From Methylophilaceae bacterium (GTDB lineage Bacteria > Pseudomonadota > Gammaproteobacteria > Burkholderiales > Methylophilaceae), in contig RFPI01000008.1 in the NCBI GenBank assembly GCA_009926205.1, positions 1-40,885 of the forward strand: DNA of 40,885 bases. The letters run 5' to 3'. Below the pieces are notes generated by a model. That model searched no databases and was not told the origin of the DNA. It was given only the letters and a program-made list of their open reading frames with translations. A program made the translations under genes and the position numbers. Positions 17,489-26,803 of this stretch are shown one piece after another; positions within the stretch are counted from its first letter, which is position 1; each line of letters opens with the position of its first letter.

Positions 17489-18913
17489 TTAAGCAAGTAA
17501 TTTTCTGGCGCGCGTAACCGCTGCTTTTACCTGCGCTGGTGCAGTACCCCCAATGTGAGCACGACTGGCCACCGAGCCCTCAAGTTTAAGCACGTCATAC
17601 ACATCTTGCTCTATCATGGCACTGAATGTTTTTAGCTCTGATAGCGACAAATCAGCTAAATCTAAGCCTTTATCTTCTGCGTGACGAACCGCCAAGGCGA
17701 CGACTTCATGCGCATCCCTGAATGGCATCCCTTTTTTGACCAAATAATCAGCCAAATCTGTGGCAGTGGCAAAACCCTGTAATACTGCTCGACGCATATT
17801 GTCTTGCTTCACGGTAAAACCAGTTCTGACCACCTTGCCATTTTCTACTACTGGAGGACGCAGCATATCTGCATATATTTCTAGGGTTGCTAATAGCGTT
17901 TGCGCATTATCAAACAAAGGTTCTTTATCTTCCTGATTGTCTTTGTTATACGCCAATGGTTGCGCCTTCATGAGTGTGAGCAGGGCTATTAGATGGCCAA
18001 ATACACGACCCGTTTTTCCCCTTACCAATTCAGGGACATCAGGATTTTTTTTCTGCGGCATGATAGATGAGCCGGTACAAAAACGATCTGCAATATCGAC
18101 AAAAGCAAAACGTGGGCTGGACCAAAGAATTAGCTCTTCTGAGAAACGTGACAAATGCATCATCAAGACGGCAGCTGCAGCACTAAATTCGATTGCAAAA
18201 TCTCTATCTGAAACGGCATCTAAAGAGTTTTCACACACCCCATCAAAACCTAATTCTTTTGCAACCATCTCTCTGTCTATCGGGTAGCTGGTCCCAGCTA
18301 AAGCGGCCGCTCCCAAAGGCAAATAATTTAAACGCTTGCGCACATCAGCAAAACGACCCGCATCACGCTGAAGCATTTCAAAATAGGCCAACATATGATG
18401 GCCAAAAGTGACCGGCTGTGCCACTTGCAAGTGGGTAAATCCGGGCATGATGGTATCGCTGTGTTGCTCTGCTAAATCCAACAATACTGTTTGTAATTGA
18501 CGTATCTTTGCAATGACACCATCCGCTACGCTTCTTAACCACAAGCGTACATCTGTAGCCACTTGGTCGTTTCTGCTTCTTCCTGTATGCAAACGCTTGC
18601 CAGCGTCACCAATTTTTTCAGTCAGACGTTTTTCAATATTTAAATGTACATCTTCGAGGTCGATATCCCAGACAAATTGACCGGATTGAATATCTTGCAG
18701 GATTTCCTGCAAACCCTTTTGTATGTCGGCGTAATCTTGTTTACTGATAATCCCTTGATGTGCCAGCATCTTGGCATGAGCCAAAGAACCTTGGATATCA
18801 AATTCGGCAAGAAGATAATCAAAACTGACAGAGGCCGTATATTTTTTGACTAGCTCGGCTACCGGCTCAGAAAATCTTCCTGACCATTTATTGGCGTCAT
18901 TATTGAGAGACAT
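17489..18913 (-). CDS. argH: Argininosuccinate lyase
   Basis: ArgH cleaves argininosuccinate to arginine and fumarate, the last arginine step. The protein has the superfamily signature [12 protein letters not shown] (residues 281-292) with catalytic S283, a [12 protein letters not shown] substrate loop and [10 protein letters not shown] with H161. The frame extends 18 codons to a TTG at 18967, but the ATG at 18913 gives a normal [14 protein letters not shown] start and 474 residues, near the family length. It is divergent from hemC across 163 bp, a common betaproteobacterial arrangement, and ends tail-to-tail with hemW. Confidence 0.96.
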   Translation of the reverse strand: MSLNNDANKWSGRFSEPVAELVKKYTASVSFDYLLAEFDIQGSLAHAKMLAHQGIISKQDYADIQKGLQEILQDIQSGQFVWDIDLEDVHLNIEKRLTEKIGDAGKRLHTGRSRNDQVATDVRLWLRSVADGVIAKIRQLQTVLLDLAEQHSDTIMPGFTHLQVAQPVTFGHHMLAYFEMLQRDAGRFADVRKRLNYLPLGAAALAGTSYPIDREMVAKELGFDGVCENSLDAVSDRDFAIEFSAAAAVLMMHLSRFSEELILWSSPRFAFVDIADRFCTGSSIMPQKKNPDVPELVRGKTGRVFGHLIALLTLMKAQPLAYNKDNQEDKEPLFDNAQTLLATLEIYADMLRPPVVENGKVVRTGFTVKQDNMRRAVLQGFATATDLADYLVKKGMPFRDAHEVVALAVRHAEDKGLDLADLSLSELKTFSAMIEQDVYDVLKLEGSVASRAHIGGTAPAQVKAAVTRARKLLA

Positions 18914-19076
18914 GATTAGTTTCGTTTCACTGAATAGTTCTATGGGATAGCCGAGAGTATAAAGCAAAACTAATGTTTCGCTAATTCCTGTATTTGCAAG
19001 CCACGGCCAAGGATTTATTAGGGCTTATGTTAAAATCCAGCTTAATCACATTCTTTTTAAGCATTCTAAAAGCGTC

Positions 19077-20009
19077 ATGAATAATCCACCCAGTAAACTC
19101 GTTATCGCCAGCCGCGAAAGTGCACTTGCCATGTGGCAAGCTAAACATATCCAGCAAAGCTTACAAGCGCTGTATCCCAATTGCGATATCGAAATATTGG
19201 GAATGACAACTACGGGTGACCAAATTCTTGATGCTCCTTTGGCGCAAATTGGTGGCAAAGGCCTATTTATAAAAGAACTAGAAACAGCCTTACTCGACGG
19301 GCGGGCTGATTTGGCAGTGCATTCCATGAAGGATGTTCCCATGAATTTGCCAGATGAATTTTTACTAGCCGCCGTATCAAAGCGCGAGGATGCTCGCGAT
19401 GCATTTGTCTCTAATCGCTATCAAAAAATAGAAGACTTGCCTGCTGGCAGTATCGTGGGCACCTCCAGTCTGCGTCGTCAGAGCCAATTAAAAGCGCGCT
19501 TTCCCCATCTTAAAGTTGAAACTTTGCGGGGCAATTTGCAGACGCGTTTAAGAAAGCTAGATGAAGGCCAATACGACGGAATTATCCTTGCTGCTGCGGG
19601 GCTGATTCGTCTGCAATTAGGAGATCGCATCCGTCAATTAATCTCCACGGATGACAGCATCCCAGCTGTAGGACAGGGCGCGTTAGGGATTGAAATCAAT
19701 GCGCAACGACAAGATTTGTTAGAAGTTTTAGCGCCTTTAAATGATGCTACTACGCATGCCTGTGTGGCTGCTGAACGAGCATTTAGTCGCGCACTTGCTG
19801 GGAGTTGCACGGTGCCGCTGGGCGCTTATGCCAATAGTGCAGATGCTCAGACCATCCATATACAAGGGTTTGTAGCTGCCCTTGACGGCTCTACCGTGCT
19901 CAAAAATCAGCTTGTTGGGCAACTATCACAAGCCGAACAATTAGGCGCAAGCCTAGCACAAGCTCTTATTGCTCAAGGCGCCCGAGAAGTCCTCAATGAC
20001 TATCAATAA
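19077..20009 (+). CDS. hemC: Porphobilinogen deaminase (hydroxymethylbilane synthase)
   Basis: HemC joins four porphobilinogen units into hydroxymethylbilane on a covalently bound dipyrromethane cofactor. The cofactor cysteine is C244 in [10 protein letters not shown], and the catalytic aspartate is D86 in HSMKDVP. The [10 protein letters not shown] and [10 protein letters not shown] segments carry the substrate-binding arginines. Its 310-residue length is normal. It overlaps hemD by 14 nt, giving the two consecutive tetrapyrrole steps in one unit. Confidence 0.97.
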   Translation: MNNPPSKLVIASRESALAMWQAKHIQQSLQALYPNCDIEILGMTTTGDQILDAPLAQIGGKGLFIKELETALLDGRADLAVHSMKDVPMNLPDEFLLAAVSKREDARDAFVSNRYQKIEDLPAGSIVGTSSLRRQSQLKARFPHLKVETLRGNLQTRLRKLDEGQYDGIILAAAGLIRLQLGDRIRQLISTDDSIPAVGQGALGIEINAQRQDLLEVLAPLNDATTHACVAAERAFSRALAGSCTVPLGAYANSADAQTIHIQGFVAALDGSTVLKNQLVGQLSQAEQLGASLAQALIAQGAREVLNDYQ

Positions 20010-20793
20010 AAAGCCCGGTAATAAGGCGCTTGAGGGTCGTACCATTGTCATCACTCGACCAGTAGAGCAAGCACAGCTGCTTTGCCAGATGGTTAAAGAT
20101 GCAGGCGGAGATTGTGTGCAATTTCCCTTGCTTAAAATCAGCCCGCTAACAGATTATTCTAGCCTAGACCCCACTTTTAAACAGTTAAGCCAATTTGATT
20201 TCGCCATTTTTGTCAGCTCAAATGCCGTCGATCAGGCCTTTCACAGACTGCATCAACTCAATGTCGATTTTCCCAAGTCCATCACTTGTATCGCTGTTGG
20301 CCCTTCTACCTCAGCTGCTTTATCTGCTCAGGGCTTAACGGCTATTACTCCCCCGAGTCGCTTTGACTCTGAGGGATTGTTAGCGTTGGAGGAATTACAG
20401 CATCTGTCCAATAAAAAAGTGTTGTTGGTAAGGGGGGTTGGTGGACGTGAGCTAATTGCAAGCACGCTACGCGCACGCGGCGCCATCGTAGTATTGGCAG
20501 AATGCTACCAACGAGAACAGCCTCAGCCCCATTGTGCCGAACTGGATACACTTTGGCAAAATCAGGGGATATCTGCTGTACTGATTACCAGTTCTGAAGC
20601 AATGCGGCATTTGTTAGATTTGGCGCAGGATAGACCATGGTTATCTCAGACGAAATTGATTGTGAATCATGCACGAGTGCAAGAGCAAATTCATCTTCAT
20701 TATCAAGGTCCTAATTTATCGGTAGTTGTGGCAGAAGCCACAGATGACCAAGCAATGTTTAACGCATTATTGCAACAATTTCATCAAGGTTAA
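19996..20793 (+). CDS. hemD: Uroporphyrinogen-III synthase
   Basis: HemD closes hydroxymethylbilane while inverting ring D. The family is weakly conserved in sequence, but the [12 protein letters not shown] start, the [14 protein letters not shown] segment, [10 protein letters not shown] and the ITSSEAM segment fit the two-domain HemD fold, and the position after hemC is decisive. The frame can be extended to a TTG at 19969, which would overlap hemC by 41 nt; the ATG at 19996 (265 residues) is more plausible. The hemX and hemY genes that usually follow in Betaproteobacteria are absent here; aroG comes next after 58 bp. Confidence 0.93.
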   Translation: MTINKKPGNKALEGRTIVITRPVEQAQLLCQMVKDAGGDCVQFPLLKISPLTDYSSLDPTFKQLSQFDFAIFVSSNAVDQAFHRLHQLNVDFPKSITCIAVGPSTSAALSAQGLTAITPPSRFDSEGLLALEELQHLSNKKVLLVRGVGGRELIASTLRARGAIVVLAECYQREQPQPHCAELDTLWQNQGISAVLITSSEAMRHLLDLAQDRPWLSQTKLIVNHARVQEQIHLHYQGPNLSVVVAEATDDQAMFNALLQQFHQG

Positions 20794-20851
20794 TCTATTT
20801 TTGCTTTAAAATAGCGCCCTATTTGACTTTGCGCAAAATTCAATTGTTGCT

Positions 20852-21928
20852 ATGACCAAACATATTTCTATTACTGATGATGTAAGAATTAAAGAGATTA
20901 AGGCGTTGACGCCCCCTTCTGCATTGTTGCATGAGTTGCCGGCGGACGATAAAACCTATCAAAATATTCTTCATTCACGCAAAGCGATACACAATATTTT
21001 GCACAGTATCGATGATCGTCTATTGGTGATTATCGGCCCTTGCTCAATCCATGATGTGCAAGCAGGTCTAGAGTATGCTCAACGCTTGCTTGATGTCAGC
21101 CATCAATACAGCAAAGAATTATTGCTAGTCATGCGTGTTTATTTCGAAAAACCGCGAACTACTGTTGGCTGGAAAGGTTTGATTAACGACCCTTATTTGG
21201 ATGGTAGTTTTTCCATTAATGATGGTCTGAAAATCGCACGGGGTTTTCTGCTTCGCGTCAACCAATTGGGCATGCCCGCTGGAACAGAATTTTTGGATAC
21301 GATTACCCCTCAATACACCGCTGATTTGGTCAGCTGGGGCGCCATAGGTGCTCGTACCACAGAATCACAAATTCATCGTGAGTTAGCCTCCGGTCTTTCT
21401 TGCCCTGTCGGATTTAAAAATGGCACCGATGGCAATATCCGAATTGCAGTTGATGCGATCAAAGCAGCCGCAAGTCCACATCACTTTTTATCGGTGACCA
21501 AAGACGGTCAATCAGCCATCGTTTCGACCACCGGTAATGAGGATTGCCATGTGATTCTTCGCGGTGGGAAAACGCCTAATTATGATAGTGAAAGTGTAAA
21601 TAATGCGGCGCACGAACTCGCTAATGCCGGATTAAATAGCAAGCTGATGATAGATTGCTCGCATGCCAATAGTTTGAAACAGTACAAACTACAAATGGAC
21701 GTGGCCAAAAATATCGCCTCTCAATTGGCGTCTGGTGAAGACAAAATCATGGGCGTCATGGTGGAGTCTCATCTTAAAGAGGGCCGACAAGAACTCAAGG
21801 TTGGCTGTGAACTTACCTATGGCCAATCAATTACTGACCCTTGTTTGAGTTGGGAAGATACTTTGTTGTTGTTAGATACCCTCGCTCAAGGTGTGAAGGA
21901 TAGACGCGCATTTCACGCTCAAGATTAA
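20852..21928 (+). CDS. aroG: 3-deoxy-7-phosphoheptulonate synthase (class I)
   Basis: DAHP synthase joins phosphoenolpyruvate and erythrose-4-phosphate as the first step of the shikimate pathway. The 358-residue protein has the metal-binding GPCSIHD motif (62-68), EKPRTTVGWKGLINDP, PAGTEFLD, the GARTTESQIHRE loop, GFKNGTDG and the DCSHANS motif, all of the AroF/G/H group. Which aromatic amino acid inhibits it cannot be read from the sequence by eye, so the symbol aroG is provisional. It ends 10 nt from the convergent oxidoreductase gene with a hairpin across the junction. Confidence 0.94.
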   Translation: MTKHISITDDVRIKEIKALTPPSALLHELPADDKTYQNILHSRKAIHNILHSIDDRLLVIIGPCSIHDVQAGLEYAQRLLDVSHQYSKELLLVMRVYFEKPRTTVGWKGLINDPYLDGSFSINDGLKIARGFLLRVNQLGMPAGTEFLDTITPQYTADLVSWGAIGARTTESQIHRELASGLSCPVGFKNGTDGNIRIAVDAIKAAASPHHFLSVTKDGQSAIVSTTGNEDCHVILRGGKTPNYDSESVNNAAHELANAGLNSKLMIDCSHANSLKQYKLQMDVAKNIASQLASGEDKIMGVMVESHLKEGRQELKVGCELTYGQSITDPCLSWEDTLLLLDTLAQGVKDRRAFHAQD

Positions 21929-21950
21929 CCGGCTGTTTTTAAGCAGCCGG
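21929..21950. terminator. GC hairpin between aroG and the convergent oxidoreductase gene
   Basis: A perfect 7-bp stem, CCGGCTG (21929-21935) and CAGCCGG (21944-21950), encloses an 8-nt loop. It begins one base after the aroG stop, and its loop contains the stop codon of the minus-strand gene. Neither side has a good U-tract (the minus strand continues TTAATCTT), so it may be a weak terminator or simply a 3'-end-stabilising hairpin for both messages. Confidence 0.45.
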
Positions 21951-22964
21951 AGGACTCGCTGCATAATTAAATGAATCCGCAAAAAAGTCTTGCTCGGATA
22001 AGCCCTGCTGGGTAAATCCTTGCAAACATGCTTTCACCATCTCTGGCGCCCCACAACAGTAGACCTGATAATCAGTAAAGTCTTGAATATCCTCGAGCAC
22101 CGCTTGATGCACAAAGCCTCTTCTTCCTGACCACGCCAGATCATTCTCTGCAGAGGATAGAACCGGAATAAAACTAAAGTTGGGAATATGGTTTGCCCAA
22201 GCTTTGGCGATATTCGCCATATACAAATCTTGCGCAGTTCTGGCTCCCCAATATAGATGCATTGGTCTGTTCAGATTTTGTTTAAAAATCAAATCTTCAA
22301 TGATGGATTTAATTGGCGCAAAACCAGTTCCGCCTGCGACAAAAATAATGGGTTTGTCGATTTCATTGCGTAGATAAAAACTGCCAAACGGTCCTTCGAT
22401 TCTGAGGATAGTTTTCTCTTGCAATTCATTAAACACATAGTCAGTGAATTTACCTCCAGGCACGTGACGCAAATGTAACTCCAACATCTCACCAGAGTGA
22501 GGCGGGTTAGCCATTGAAAACGCTCGACGACTACCATCCTTGAGAATAAATTCGATATATTGCCCTGCAAAAAAATGCATGGGCTGATTGACGGGGACTT
22601 TTAAAAACATCGCGATTACATCGCTGCTTAAACGTTCTAACTTCTCTACGCGGACTGGAAATATCTTGGGCATAATCGTATTTTCACTACTTAGCTCACG
22701 ACATTCGACTTGAATATCACTATCAGGCTTAGCGCAACAAAGTAGCGCATAGCCATCCGCAATTTCTTGTGAACTTAGACCAGCAATGTCAGTGTCGTAG
22801 TGCACTTGCCCAGACAGAATTTTGGCTTTACATGCGCCACAAGCTCCATTGCGACAACCATAAGGAATATTCACACCTTGATGGATTGCGGCGCTTAAAA
22901 CGCTTTCATCTTGATCACTAAAAATGATTTTATTCGATGGTTGAAAAGTAATCTGAAAGGCCAT
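21939..22964 (-). CDS. Ferredoxin-fused NAD(P)H:flavin oxidoreductase (CDP-6-deoxy-glucoseen reductase-like)
   Basis: The 341-residue protein has three modules. An N-terminal plant-type [2Fe-2S] ferredoxin domain (about 1-90) has ligands C37, C42 and C45 in CRNGACGAC and a fourth cysteine at C76 in LLCC. An FAD domain (about 100-200) contains RAFSMANPP, and a NAD(P)-binding domain (about 205-335) contains AGGTGFAP. This is the electron-transfer layout of oxygenase reductases and of the protein often annotated in Betaproteobacteria as CDP-6-deoxy-delta-3,4-glucoseen reductase. No sugar-nucleotide or oxygenase genes lie nearby, so the partner is unknown. It is divergent from cutA across 87 bp. 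Confidence 0.85.
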   Translation of the reverse strand: MAFQITFQPSNKIIFSDQDESVLSAAIHQGVNIPYGCRNGACGACKAKILSGQVHYDTDIAGLSSQEIADGYALLCCAKPDSDIQVECRELSSENTIMPKIFPVRVEKLERLSSDVIAMFLKVPVNQPMHFFAGQYIEFILKDGSRRAFSMANPPHSGEMLELHLRHVPGGKFTDYVFNELQEKTILRIEGPFGSFYLRNEIDKPIIFVAGGTGFAPIKSIIEDLIFKQNLNRPMHLYWGARTAQDLYMANIAKAWANHIPNFSFIPVLSSAENDLAWSGRRGFVHQAVLEDIQDFTDYQVYCCGAPEMVKACLQGFTQQGLSEQDFFADSFNYAASPPAA

Positions 22965-23051
22965 TCCTGTATTCTTTCTTTATTAAGCCAGCAAACGATA
23001 AAAAGTCTAAAATATGACAATTCTAGGCAGCATCATTAAAAGTAATATTTT

Positions 23052-23396
23052 ATGTCAGACACGCTTACAAATAAATTTTGCTTGGTCCTCAGCAATTTTC
23101 CCAATCAGACCATTGCTGAAACAATGGCTGAGGTTTTGGTCAACAAGCAATTGGCAGCATGCGTCAATATATTAGCGCCATGCACTTCAATTTATCATTG
23201 GCAAGGCAAACTTCATCAGGATCAGGAAGTGCCCGTCATTATCAAAACCCGGGAAGAGCTTGTTAAACAAGTCGAACAGGCGATATTAGAGCATCATCCC
23301 TATGAACTTCCTGAGATTATCTCAGTCCCTATTGAGCAAGGATATTCTCCTTACCTAGAATGGTTGCTCGCTCAAACCTCCACACCCTCCTCATAA
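23052..23396 (+). CDS. cutA: CutA1-type divalent-cation tolerance protein
   Basis: CutA forms a PII-like trimer and has been linked to tolerance of copper and other divalent cations, though its biochemical role is unsettled. The 114-residue protein contains the conserved LAACVNILAPCTSIYHWQGK region and the EVPVIIKT and HPYELPEI segments, all typical. No Shine-Dalgarno is obvious. dsbD begins 14 bp after its stop in the start chosen here; cutA-dsbD pairing also occurs in enteric bacteria. Confidence 0.94.
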   Translation: MSDTLTNKFCLVLSNFPNQTIAETMAEVLVNKQLAACVNILAPCTSIYHWQGKLHQDQEVPVIIKTREELVKQVEQAILEHHPYELPEIISVPIEQGYSPYLEWLLAQTSTPSS

Positions 23397-23410
23397 GGAA
23401 GCTTGGCCCT

Positions 23411-25210
23411 GTGATTATTTTGAAAAAATTATTTTTACTGTTTGTCTTCAGCTTAATTTCTATTGTCTCGTCAAACTTTGCTATTGCAGATAACAGCCAA
23501 AGCAGTAATAGCTTTTCACAGGGAGTGAGCGAACCAAAACTTCTAACCCCGGATCAAGCTTTTAAATATCAATTAAAAGCGCTTGATGCAAACACACTAG
23601 CGATCAATTTTAAAGTTGCCCCAGGTTATTACCTATACCGCGATCGTATTATATTTAAAATTCAACAACAGCCATTAGCCAATATTGAGTTTCCTGCGGG
23701 TGAATTTAAACAAGACCCAAATTTCGGGCGCATGGAGGTGTATCACCATGACTTTAGTGTGCGACTGAATTTGCCTATCCCCTTGGATCAAATTGCGCAA
23801 TTAGAGCTGGGCTATCAAGGTTGCAGCGAACAAGGCGTATGTTATGCGCCTATCAAAAAAATCGAGCGCTTTGGCAAATCAACAGAAAACATACCTGTCA
23901 GCTTGCTTGCATCTGGGCAATGGTGGTTGATCATTTCTGGATTTTTTGGGCTGGGCTTATTGCTATCTTTGACACCCTGCGTACTGCCCATGATTCCTAT
24001 ACTGTCCGGTATTATCATCGGTGATAAAAAAGTTCATCACCATGCCACTAGTCGCCTGCATGCTTTTAATCTGTCACTTGCCTACACCCTTGGTATGGCC
24101 CTCAGTTATACCTTGGCTGGGATAGCCGCTGCATATTCAGGACAATTGATAAGCAACTCTCTGCAAAGCCCTTTGGTTTTGTCTATCACTGCCATTTTGC
24201 TCGCCGTTTTGGCTCTCTCCACCTTTGGTGTTTTTGAAATCAAGTTGCCCAATTTTATACAAAACAAATTAGTGTCAACGGCCAATCGATTCAAAGGCGG
24301 GCAATTAATAAGCGTATTTATTATGGGTATATTATCGGCACTGATTGTCAGCCCCTGCGTGGCTGCGCCGCTCGCAGGAGCGTTAATTTATATCAGCCAA
24401 ACACATGATGTAATGACTGGCGCTATAGCCCTTTTTTCCATGTCTATAGGCATGGGTATTCCGTTACTTATGATAGGCGCCTCTGCAGGCCACGTGCTCC
24501 CGAAAGCGGGGGCTTGGATGGAGTTAATAAGACACTTATTTGGTCTGATGATGTTGGCGGTGGCCATTTTAATGCTTAGCTCCATACTTCCTAGCTATTT
24601 GCTTATGTTGTTGTGGTGCCTGTTTTTTGCAATTCCCGCTGTTTATCTATTTAGACTAAGTTTTGACAGTCAGCTTGGGCAAATTCTCAAGCACATTGGT
24701 ATTGCTTTAACAACGGGACTCTCCATCATTTATTTCATCGCCAGCCTAAGCGGAGCAAGTGCTGTCCTGAACCCTTTAGAAAAAGTAATTCCATTACAAC
24801 AGTCTAATCAGCAAGGATTGGCGTGGACAAAAATTAACAGCTTGACTGAGTTAAACCAAGTGATACAACAATCCAAAGGCAAACCAGTGCTATTAGACTT
24901 TTATGCCGATTGGTGTGTAGCCTGCAAGGAAATGGAGAAGTACACTTTCAGTGAACCCAAGGTGATCAAGTTGATGGGGCAGTTCACGCTGGTTAAAGCG
25001 GACGTTACTGCGAACAGTGATGAACAGGTAAAGCTTTTGCAACACTTTAAATTATTTGGCCCGCCTGCCATTGTATTTTTCAATGCCAATGGCAAAGAAA
25101 TTTTAAATAGTCGAGTCATTGGCTTCGAAAATGCCGACATCTTCGCCAAAAATATTGGCAAAATCCTAGAAATTGGAGATTCAGAATGCAATATCAGCGT
25201 TTCTTGTTAG
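23411..25210 (+). CDS. dsbD: Thiol:disulfide interchange protein DsbD
   Basis: DsbD moves electrons from cytoplasmic thioredoxin across the inner membrane to periplasmic partners such as DsbC and cytochrome c maturation proteins. All six redox cysteines are present (numbered from the chosen start): C138 and C144 in the N-terminal periplasmic domain, C190 (LTPCVLP) and C316 (SPCVAAP) in the eight-helix membrane domain, and C502/C505 (WCVAC) in the C-terminal thioredoxin domain. The frame is open back to 23360, but the GTG at 23411 follows AAGGAAG about 10 nt upstream and leads directly into a signal peptide ending near AIA-D. It overlaps the next gene by 25 nt. Confidence 0.94.
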   Translation: MIILKKLFLLFVFSLISIVSSNFAIADNSQSSNSFSQGVSEPKLLTPDQAFKYQLKALDANTLAINFKVAPGYYLYRDRIIFKIQQQPLANIEFPAGEFKQDPNFGRMEVYHHDFSVRLNLPIPLDQIAQLELGYQGCSEQGVCYAPIKKIERFGKSTENIPVSLLASGQWWLIISGFFGLGLLLSLTPCVLPMIPILSGIIIGDKKVHHHATSRLHAFNLSLAYTLGMALSYTLAGIAAAYSGQLISNSLQSPLVLSITAILLAVLALSTFGVFEIKLPNFIQNKLVSTANRFKGGQLISVFIMGILSALIVSPCVAAPLAGALIYISQTHDVMTGAIALFSMSIGMGIPLLMIGASAGHVLPKAGAWMELIRHLFGLMMLAVAILMLSSILPSYLLMLLWCLFFAIPAVYLFRLSFDSQLGQILKHIGIALTTGLSIIYFIASLSGASAVLNPLEKVIPLQQSNQQGLAWTKINSLTELNQVIQQSKGKPVLLDFYADWCVACKEMEKYTFSEPKVIKLMGQFTLVKADVTANSDEQVKLLQHFKLFGPPAIVFFNANGKEILNSRVIGFENADIFAKNIGKILEIGDSECNISVSC

Positions 25211-25692
25211 GTTTGATTGCGATTATCTTTTTAACCCCTTTTATACTCAGCTCTTGTGCAAAGAAGATTTCTGCGGATGCATTAAATGACTACAGCTTTA
25301 CTAGTCTTGCGGGTGAAAAGGTCAGCTTGCCCGTAAAAAACAAATATACCGTCCTCAACTTCTGGGCGACATGGTGTTTACCATGTGTAGAAGAGTTGCC
25401 GGAGTTATCAGACCTCAATAAAAAATTGAGCAACGATCAAATCGAGTTTTTTGGCGTATCTATTGATGATGCTGAGAAAACCGGAAAATTTTTCCAAGCA
25501 AACGAAGCCACATCATTTAAAATAATCTATAGCGAACAAGACACCATGGCGCTATCAGAGCAGCTCGGCAATGACAAAGGGGTAGTTCCTTACACCGTGG
25601 TCATTGATCAGAATGGGAAAGTGATAAAACAAATTTTCGGGCGAGTAAATATTCAAGAGCTAAGCTCTTATTTAAACTCATTAAAACCATAA
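25186..25692 (+). CDS. TlpA-like thioredoxin-fold lipoprotein
   Basis: The 168-residue protein has a hydrophobic signal segment ending in a lipobox-like LSSC (C24 would be lipidated) and a periplasmic thioredoxin domain with the active site WCLPC (C64, C67) in NFWATWCLPC, as in TlpA/ResA proteins. ResA/TlpA proteins reduce specific periplasmic disulfides, for example apocytochrome c or copper-site cysteines, and usually take electrons from DsbD or CcdA. Its start lies inside dsbD (25-nt overlap) with a good GGAG 8 nt upstream, which supports a DsbD-to-TlpA electron route. The target is not evident. A candidate is maturation of c-type cytochromes such as the one at 39984-40406. Confidence 0.88.
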   Translation: MQYQRFLLGLIAIIFLTPFILSSCAKKISADALNDYSFTSLAGEKVSLPVKNKYTVLNFWATWCLPCVEELPELSDLNKKLSNDQIEFFGVSIDDAEKTGKFFQANEATSFKIIYSEQDTMALSEQLGNDKGVVPYTVVIDQNGKVIKQIFGRVNIQELSSYLNSLKP

Positions 25693-25854
25693 AAAATGAC
25701 TTAAAAAGCCCAAAAAAACAGACTTATATTTACTGCATTTACTTTTAAATACCAAGATTTTTTCCGTAAATAGCTACTTTTTACTGTAAAATGTAGGCTA
25801 ATTAACAGCAAAAATACTTTCCGAATTTTTTCTTAGGTTGGGTATTTAAACGGG

Positions 25855-26313
25855 ATGAACAACGCACTACAAAAGTCTGTTTTAGTGGTACATGGCCCCA
25901 ATTTAAATCTGTTGGGCGGGCGTGAGCCAAATCATTATGGCACTTTGACTTTGGATGATATCAATCGTCAACTCAAAGAAAAGGCCTCATCTGCCAATAT
26001 ACATTTAGAGACTTTTCAAAGTAATTCTGAAGTCGAACTCATCGACAAAATTCAAAGCGCAAAAGATAAGATAGATTTTATTTTGATTAATCCAGCGGCC
26101 TACACGCATACTTCTATTGCTATGCGTGACGCGCTGAGTGCAGTCAAAATTCCATTTATCGAAATCCATCTTTCCAACATCTATGCCAGAGAGCACTTTC
26201 GCCAAAAATCCTTTTTTTCTGATATCGCGGTAGGCCTGATTAGTGGCTTAGGCGCGATGGGATATTTGCTCGCGCTGGATTATGCAATTTCACAATTAAA
26301 TCAAAAGGCTTAG
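25855..26313 (+). CDS. aroQ: 3-dehydroquinate dehydratase, type II
   Basis: AroQ dehydrates 3-dehydroquinate to 3-dehydroshikimate through an anti elimination and forms dodecamers. The 152-residue protein shows [12 protein letters not shown] with R23, the catalytic Y28 (HYG), the [11 protein letters not shown] segment, NPAAYTHTS and IEIHLSN with H105 followed by R112. The preceding 162-bp gap is AT-rich, has no promoter I can score well and carries a 10-bp inverted repeat. Placement before accB and accC is the usual proteobacterial arrangement, and with aroG at 20852 it is the second shikimate gene here. Confidence 0.96.
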   Translation: MNNALQKSVLVVHGPNLNLLGGREPNHYGTLTLDDINRQLKEKASSANIHLETFQSNSEVELIDKIQSAKDKIDFILINPAAYTHTSIAMRDALSAVKIPFIEIHLSNIYAREHFRQKSFFSDIAVGLISGLGAMGYLLALDYAISQLNQKA

Positions 26314-26338
26314 GCCTTACTGTATTAGGGAGTAAACC

Positions 26339-26794
26339 ATGGACTTAAGAAAACTCAAAAAACTGATAGACCTTGTCGAAGAATCTGGGATTTCTGAATT
26401 AGAGCTTACCGAAGGTGAAGAAAAAGTTCGCATTAGCCGACAACTTCAGGCTTCGGCAGCGAATATACAATATATATCTGCCCCAAGCCCTGCTCCTGCA
26501 GCGCCCACAAGTGCGCCCGCTGCTGCTGAAGCAGCGCCGCAAGTGATTGCTAAGGTGGATGGTCACGAAGTGAAATCTCCGATGGTAGGTACCTTTTATC
26601 GTTCCCCTTCTCCTGATGCTAAGTCCTTTGTGGATGTGGGCAGTACAGTAGCAGTAGGCGATACGCTATGTATCATCGAAGCGATGAAATTATTAAATGA
26701 AATCGAAGCCGATAAAGCCGGTGTTATTAAGGCTATTTTGGTAGAAAACGGTCAACCTGTTGAATACGGTGAGCCTCTCTTTATTATTGGCTAA
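26339..26794 (+). CDS. accB: Biotin carboxyl carrier protein of acetyl-CoA carboxylase
   Basis: BCCP carries CO2 on biotin between biotin carboxylase and carboxyltransferase in the first step of fatty-acid synthesis. The biotin attachment site is [12 protein letters not shown] with K117. An N-terminal helical region (1-40) is joined to the C-terminal biotinyl domain (about 75-151) by an alanine/proline-rich linker (about 47-67) typical of BCCP. A strong AGGGAG lies 7 nt before the ATG. It is followed by accC after 9 nt. Confidence 0.97.
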   Translation: MDLRKLKKLIDLVEESGISELELTEGEEKVRISRQLQASAANIQYISAPSPAPAAPTSAPAAAEAAPQVIAKVDGHEVKSPMVGTFYRSPSPDAKSFVDVGSTVAVGDTLCIIEAMKLLNEIEADKAGVIKAILVENGQPVEYGEPLFIIG

Positions 26795-26803
26795 GGAAGC
26801 ATC

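Noticed and set aside
18914-18967. N-terminal extension of argH from a TTG
   Set aside because: No Shine-Dalgarno, a rare start codon and no family similarity before the ATG at 18913.
20809-20824. Hairpin AAATAG-CGCC-CTATTT before aroG as a terminator or attenuator
   Set aside because: The stem is weak and AT-rich, there is no U-tract, and no leader peptide rich in aromatic residues is visible.
23360-23410. N-terminal extension of dsbD inside cutA
   Set aside because: It would put 17 polar residues before the signal peptide; the GTG at 23411 has a properly spaced ribosome binding site.
26474-26540. Alanine/proline-rich repeat in accB
   Set aside because: It is the normal flexible linker between the N-terminal helices and the biotinyl domain of BCCP, not an unusual repeat.
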